A DNA stretch of 8,576 bases from assembly GCA_002309475.1 (NCBI GenBank), contig DBXJ01000046.1, positions 10,232 to 18,807 on the forward strand, given 5' to 3'. The stretch's first letter is position 1; every line of letters begins with the position of its first letter. The translations under genes and the position numbers were made by a program. Below, piece by piece: positions 6,253-8,576 of this stretch. This DNA is from Bacteroidales bacterium UBA1215 (GTDB taxonomy: Bacteria; Bacteroidota; Bacteroidia; Bacteroidales; WCHB1-69). Below the pieces are notes generated by a model, which searched no databases, was not told the DNA's origin, and saw only the letters and a list, made by a program, of their open reading frames with translations.

Positions 6253-7149
6253 GTGAAAAACATTTGTTTTATTATCAATCCGCATTCAGGAACAGGAAAG
6301 TATAAGCATGTAGAGTATATGCTTCAAAAATATCTTGACAAGACAAAATATAATTATACTATCTATTATACAAAGTATAGAGGGCATGCGGAAGAAATTA
6401 TCAAACAAGTGTTGCAAGAACAACAAGTGGATGTTGTTGCGGCAGTAGGTGGAGACGGAACTATCAATGAAGTGGCACGCACACTTATTAATACCAATGT
6501 GGCTATGGCAATGGTGCCCACAGGTAGCGGCAACGGCTTGGCACGACATTTGAAAATACCTAACAGCATTTCCAAGACGATAGAAGTTATTAACAAAATG
6601 CATATAGAAGCTATTGATACATTGGATGTTAATGGTCATCCTTGTATCAGCATAGCCGGCACCGGTTTTGATGCAGTGATAGCAGAAAAATTTGACGAAA
6701 CTCAAACAAGAGGTTTTTGGTCTTATTTAAAATTTATCATCAAAACCTACTTTGTTTATAAATCGCATACATATATAATTGAGTCACCTGAATTTCCATC
6801 CATCAAGAAAAAAGCACTTTTGGTAAGCATTGCCAATTCTTCGCAATGGGGCTTCAATGTAAAAATTTCGCCGCACGCTTCCATACAAGACGGAAAGGTG
6901 GATATATGTATGCTTCAAAAACCCAAATTTTTCACTTTGTTGGGTGATATTTTCCTTTTGTTGATAGGGCAGATAGAAAAAAATAAATTGGTAATAAAAA
7001 TTTGTAGTGCATCGGAATGCACCATTCGCGACCAAGACAACGACAGCCAATATTGCCATATTGACGGAGATCCTATTGCTCGTCAAAAGGAAATCAAAAT
7101 AAAAGTTAATCCGGAAAGTTTAAAAGTAGTAATTCCTACATTCATTTAA
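6253..7149 (+). CDS. Diacylglycerol/sphingosine kinase family lipid kinase (YegS/DagK type)
   Basis: The 298-residue protein belongs to the family that transfers phosphate from ATP to a lipid hydroxyl (diacylglycerol, sphingoid base or related lipid) at the inner face of the membrane. The N-terminal domain has the INPHSGTGK nucleotide-binding stretch (residues 8-16), GGDGT (66-70, the hallmark followed by INEV) and PTGSGNGLARHL (89-100). The second, beta-rich domain has AGTGFDAVIAEKF (135-147) and the HIDGDPI segment (269-275). There is no membrane helix long enough to call. The start is GTG at 6253: the next in-frame Met (residue 23) falls after the first conserved motif, so GTG is needed for an intact enzyme. 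The gene starts 2 bp after the der stop and is very probably translated from the same mRNA. The lipid substrate cannot be read from sequence; sphingolipid-making Bacteroidota make a sphingoid base one possibility. Confidence 0.93.
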   Translation: MKNICFIINPHSGTGKYKHVEYMLQKYLDKTKYNYTIYYTKYRGHAEEIIKQVLQEQQVDVVAAVGGDGTINEVARTLINTNVAMAMVPTGSGNGLARHLKIPNSISKTIEVINKMHIEAIDTLDVNGHPCISIAGTGFDAVIAEKFDETQTRGFWSYLKFIIKTYFVYKSHTYIIESPEFPSIKKKALLVSIANSSQWGFNVKISPHASIQDGKVDICMLQKPKFFTLLGDIFLLLIGQIEKNKLVIKICSASECTIRDQDNDSQYCHIDGDPIARQKEIKIKVNPESLKVVIPTFI

Positions 7150-7163
7150 TAAAAAGACAGACT

Positions 7164-7982
7164 ATGAATTTAAAATTGACACGACCAATCGTATTTTTTG
7201 ATTTAGAAACCACAGGTTTGAATATCGGTACAGACAAAATAGTGGAAATGTGCTTCTACAAAGTAAATCCTGATGGGACCACCGAAACCAGAACTTTGTT
7301 GTTGAATCCCAAAATGCACATTCCTGAACAAGCTTCGGCTATCCATGGCATTTACGATAAAGATGTTGCCGGGCAACCTACCTTTGAAGAAGTGGCAGAC
7401 GATATTGCCGACTATTTAAAAGGTTGTGATTTAGGCGGATATAATTTGATAAAATTCGATTTGCCGCTTTTGGTGGAAGAATTTCTCCGCATTGAAAAAG
7501 AATTAGACTTATTGGGAGTAAAAATAGTAGATGTGCAGAATATTTTCCATAAGATGGAGCCAAGAAATTTGAGTGCCGCCTATCGTTTTTATTGTCATAA
7601 AGAATTGGAAGATGCACATACTGCCGAAGCAGATACCATAGCTACTTTTAAGGTGTTGGAAGAGCAAGTGGCAATGTATAAAAATGTTCTTTCTCGCGAC
7701 AAAGCAGAAAAAGAAGCCGGCATTTGTCCTATCAAAGACGATGTGCCGTCTTTAGCAGCCTATTCAACCACTTCTCGTAATGTGGATTTTGCAGGTCATA
7801 TTGTCTTCAACGACAACGATGAAGAAGTTTTCAATTTTGGCAAACACAAAGGAAAAACCGTAACAGAAGTTTTTGAGAAGGAACCGTCGTATTATAGTTG
7901 GATGATGAATGCAGATTTTCCATTATATACCAAGAAAATTATCACCAACATCAAACTAAGGATGAAAATAGCGGGAAACTAA
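7164..7982 (+). CDS. DEDDh 3'-5' exonuclease with ExoX-like C-terminal domain
   Basis: This 272-residue protein has an N-terminal DnaQ-like exonuclease domain (about residues 7-172) with all acidic and His residues of the DEDDh class: FDLETTG (Asp13, Glu15), the GYNLIKFDLPLL segment (Asn94, Asp99) and DAHTAEADT (His152, Asp157). It should use two metal ions to remove nucleotides from the 3' end of DNA. A linker of about 40 residues leads to a C-terminal module (about 212-265, VFNFGKHKGKTVTEVFEKEP through YYSWMMNADFP), which resembles the small domain at the end of ExoX-type exonucleases. Polymerase fusion or proofreading-subunit features are absent, so a repair or single-strand clean-up role fits better than replication proofreading. 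The ATG at 7164 follows the lipid kinase stop by 14 bp, without a Shine-Dalgarno. Membership of the der-rluD transcript is inferred from spacing. Confidence 0.92.
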   Translation: MNLKLTRPIVFFDLETTGLNIGTDKIVEMCFYKVNPDGTTETRTLLLNPKMHIPEQASAIHGIYDKDVAGQPTFEEVADDIADYLKGCDLGGYNLIKFDLPLLVEEFLRIEKELDLLGVKIVDVQNIFHKMEPRNLSAAYRFYCHKELEDAHTAEADTIATFKVLEEQVAMYKNVLSRDKAEKEAGICPIKDDVPSLAAYSTTSRNVDFAGHIVFNDNDEEVFNFGKHKGKTVTEVFEKEPSYYSWMMNADFPLYTKKIITNIKLRMKIAGN

Positions 7983-7989
7983 TCTAACT

Positions 7990-8576
7990 ATGGACTCCAA
8001 AGAGTTGCAAAAAGAAGATATAGACGAGTTGGAAAGTCAAGATTTGTCAACGGAAGAAACCGGTGACGAACTCTATGAGCATTTTCATGTGGTAGTCGAC
8101 AAAGGGCAAAGTTTGCTTCGCATAGATAAATATTTGGCGGCTTGCATGTCAAATACTTCCCGTAATCGCGTGCGGCAGGCCTCTGCGGCAGGCAATATCC
8201 TTGTCAATGGCAAGACGGTAAAGCAAAATTATCGCGTGAAACCCTACGATGAGATTTCTGTTGTATTGTCATTCCCTCCGCGTGAAATAGAAATAATTCC
8301 GGAAAATATTCCTTTGAATATTGTTTACGAAGACGATGATGTAATGATAATTAATAAGGAAGCCGGCATGGTGGTACATCCCGCCTACGGAAATTATACC
8401 GGCACTTTAGTCAATGCCGTCAGTTATCATCTTTTGGGAACCAAAGCCGAGGTGGAAGATTTGAAAGACAATCCGTTTCTTGTGCATAGAATCGATAAAA
8501 ACACCTCCGGTATAATGGTTGTGGCCAAAAATCGTTTGGCACAATCTAAAATGGCTTTGCAATTTTTCAATCATAC
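7990..8576 (+). CDS. rluD: 23S rRNA pseudouridine synthase, RluD type (3' end outside window)
   Basis: The gene starts with ATG at 7990, 7 bp after the exonuclease stop, and stays open for 195 codons to the right edge. After an acidic N-terminal extension (about residues 1-35) comes an S4 RNA-binding domain (about 42-95, starting LLRIDKYLAACMSNTSRNRV, with ILVNGKTVK). The catalytic domain follows, with the EDDDVMIINKEAGMVVHPA stretch (114-132) and the signature HRIDKNTSGIMVVAKN (166-181). Asp169 is the expected catalytic aspartate. RluD-family enzymes with an S4 domain usually modify uridines 1911, 1915 and 1917 in helix 69 of 23S rRNA. The paralogues RluA and RluC are possible alternatives, but the VHPA and S4 arrangement favours RluD. 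Roughly the last 150-160 residues of a typical 350-residue protein are missing from the window. Confidence 0.9.
   Translation, partial: MDSKELQKEDIDELESQDLSTEETGDELYEHFHVVVDKGQSLLRIDKYLAACMSNTSRNRVRQASAAGNILVNGKTVKQNYRVKPYDEISVVLSFPPREIEIIPENIPLNIVYEDDDVMIINKEAGMVVHPAYGNYTGTLVNAVSYHLLGTKAEVEDLKDNPFLVHRIDKNTSGIMVVAKNRLAQSKMALQFFNH

Noticed and set aside
6286..6705. 139-codon open frame opposite the lipid kinase
   Set aside because: The kinase motifs on the other strand are unmistakable, and this frame has Cys/His-rich composition typical of a shadow frame.
1..8576. Defence system, mobile element, CRISPR array, tRNA or phage genes
   Set aside because: No transposase, integrase, repeat-spacer pattern, tRNA-like fold or toxin-antitoxin pair could be found on either strand; composition is even throughout.

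Overview
The window looks like a chromosomal segment of a Bacteroidota (Bacteroidetes) bacterium, most likely of the Bacteroidales grade. Four things support this. It is AT-rich throughout with even codon use. None of the seven starts with a visible upstream stretch has a clear Shine-Dalgarno. Three intergenic sites match the Bacteroidota -7 promoter element TAnnTTTG. The gene content includes a DUF4837 lipoprotein, a tandem UspA protein and a Bacteroidetes-style secreted protein. I cannot name the genus from sequence alone.

Layout. (1) Bases 1-534, + strand: the 3' end of a gene that enters from the left edge, probably a GNAT-type acetyltransferase with a C-terminal sterol-carrier-like domain. 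(2) Bases 531-3840, - strand: three tightly packed genes read from right to left. They are a two-domain universal stress protein, a DUF4837 lipoprotein and a large secreted protein of unknown function. The last two overlap by 8 bp, and the secreted protein gene overlaps the convergent acetyltransferase gene by 4 bp at the stop codons. (3) Bases 3927-4793, - strand: thymidylate synthase (thyA). (4) Bases 4794-4945: a 152-bp divergent promoter region with one -7 box facing each way. (5) Bases 4946-8576, + strand: four closely spaced genes that look like one operon. They are der (ribosome-assembly GTPase), a diacylglycerol/sphingosine-type lipid kinase with a GTG start, a DEDDh exonuclease with an ExoX-like C-terminal domain, and the 5' two thirds or so of rluD (23S rRNA pseudouridine synthase), which runs off the right edge.

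How the genes relate. Der and RluD both act on the large ribosomal subunit, so the right-hand operon has a ribosome-biogenesis theme. The lipid kinase and exonuclease are probably carried in the same transcript for expression rather than for a shared pathway. ThyA supplies dTMP for DNA synthesis. The left-hand minus-strand unit pairs a cytoplasmic stress protein with two exported proteins of unknown function, and this is the least understood part of the window. I see no mobile element, CRISPR array, tRNA, rRNA, phage gene or defence system. This is mostly an ordinary housekeeping region, and no gap between genes exceeds 152 bp.
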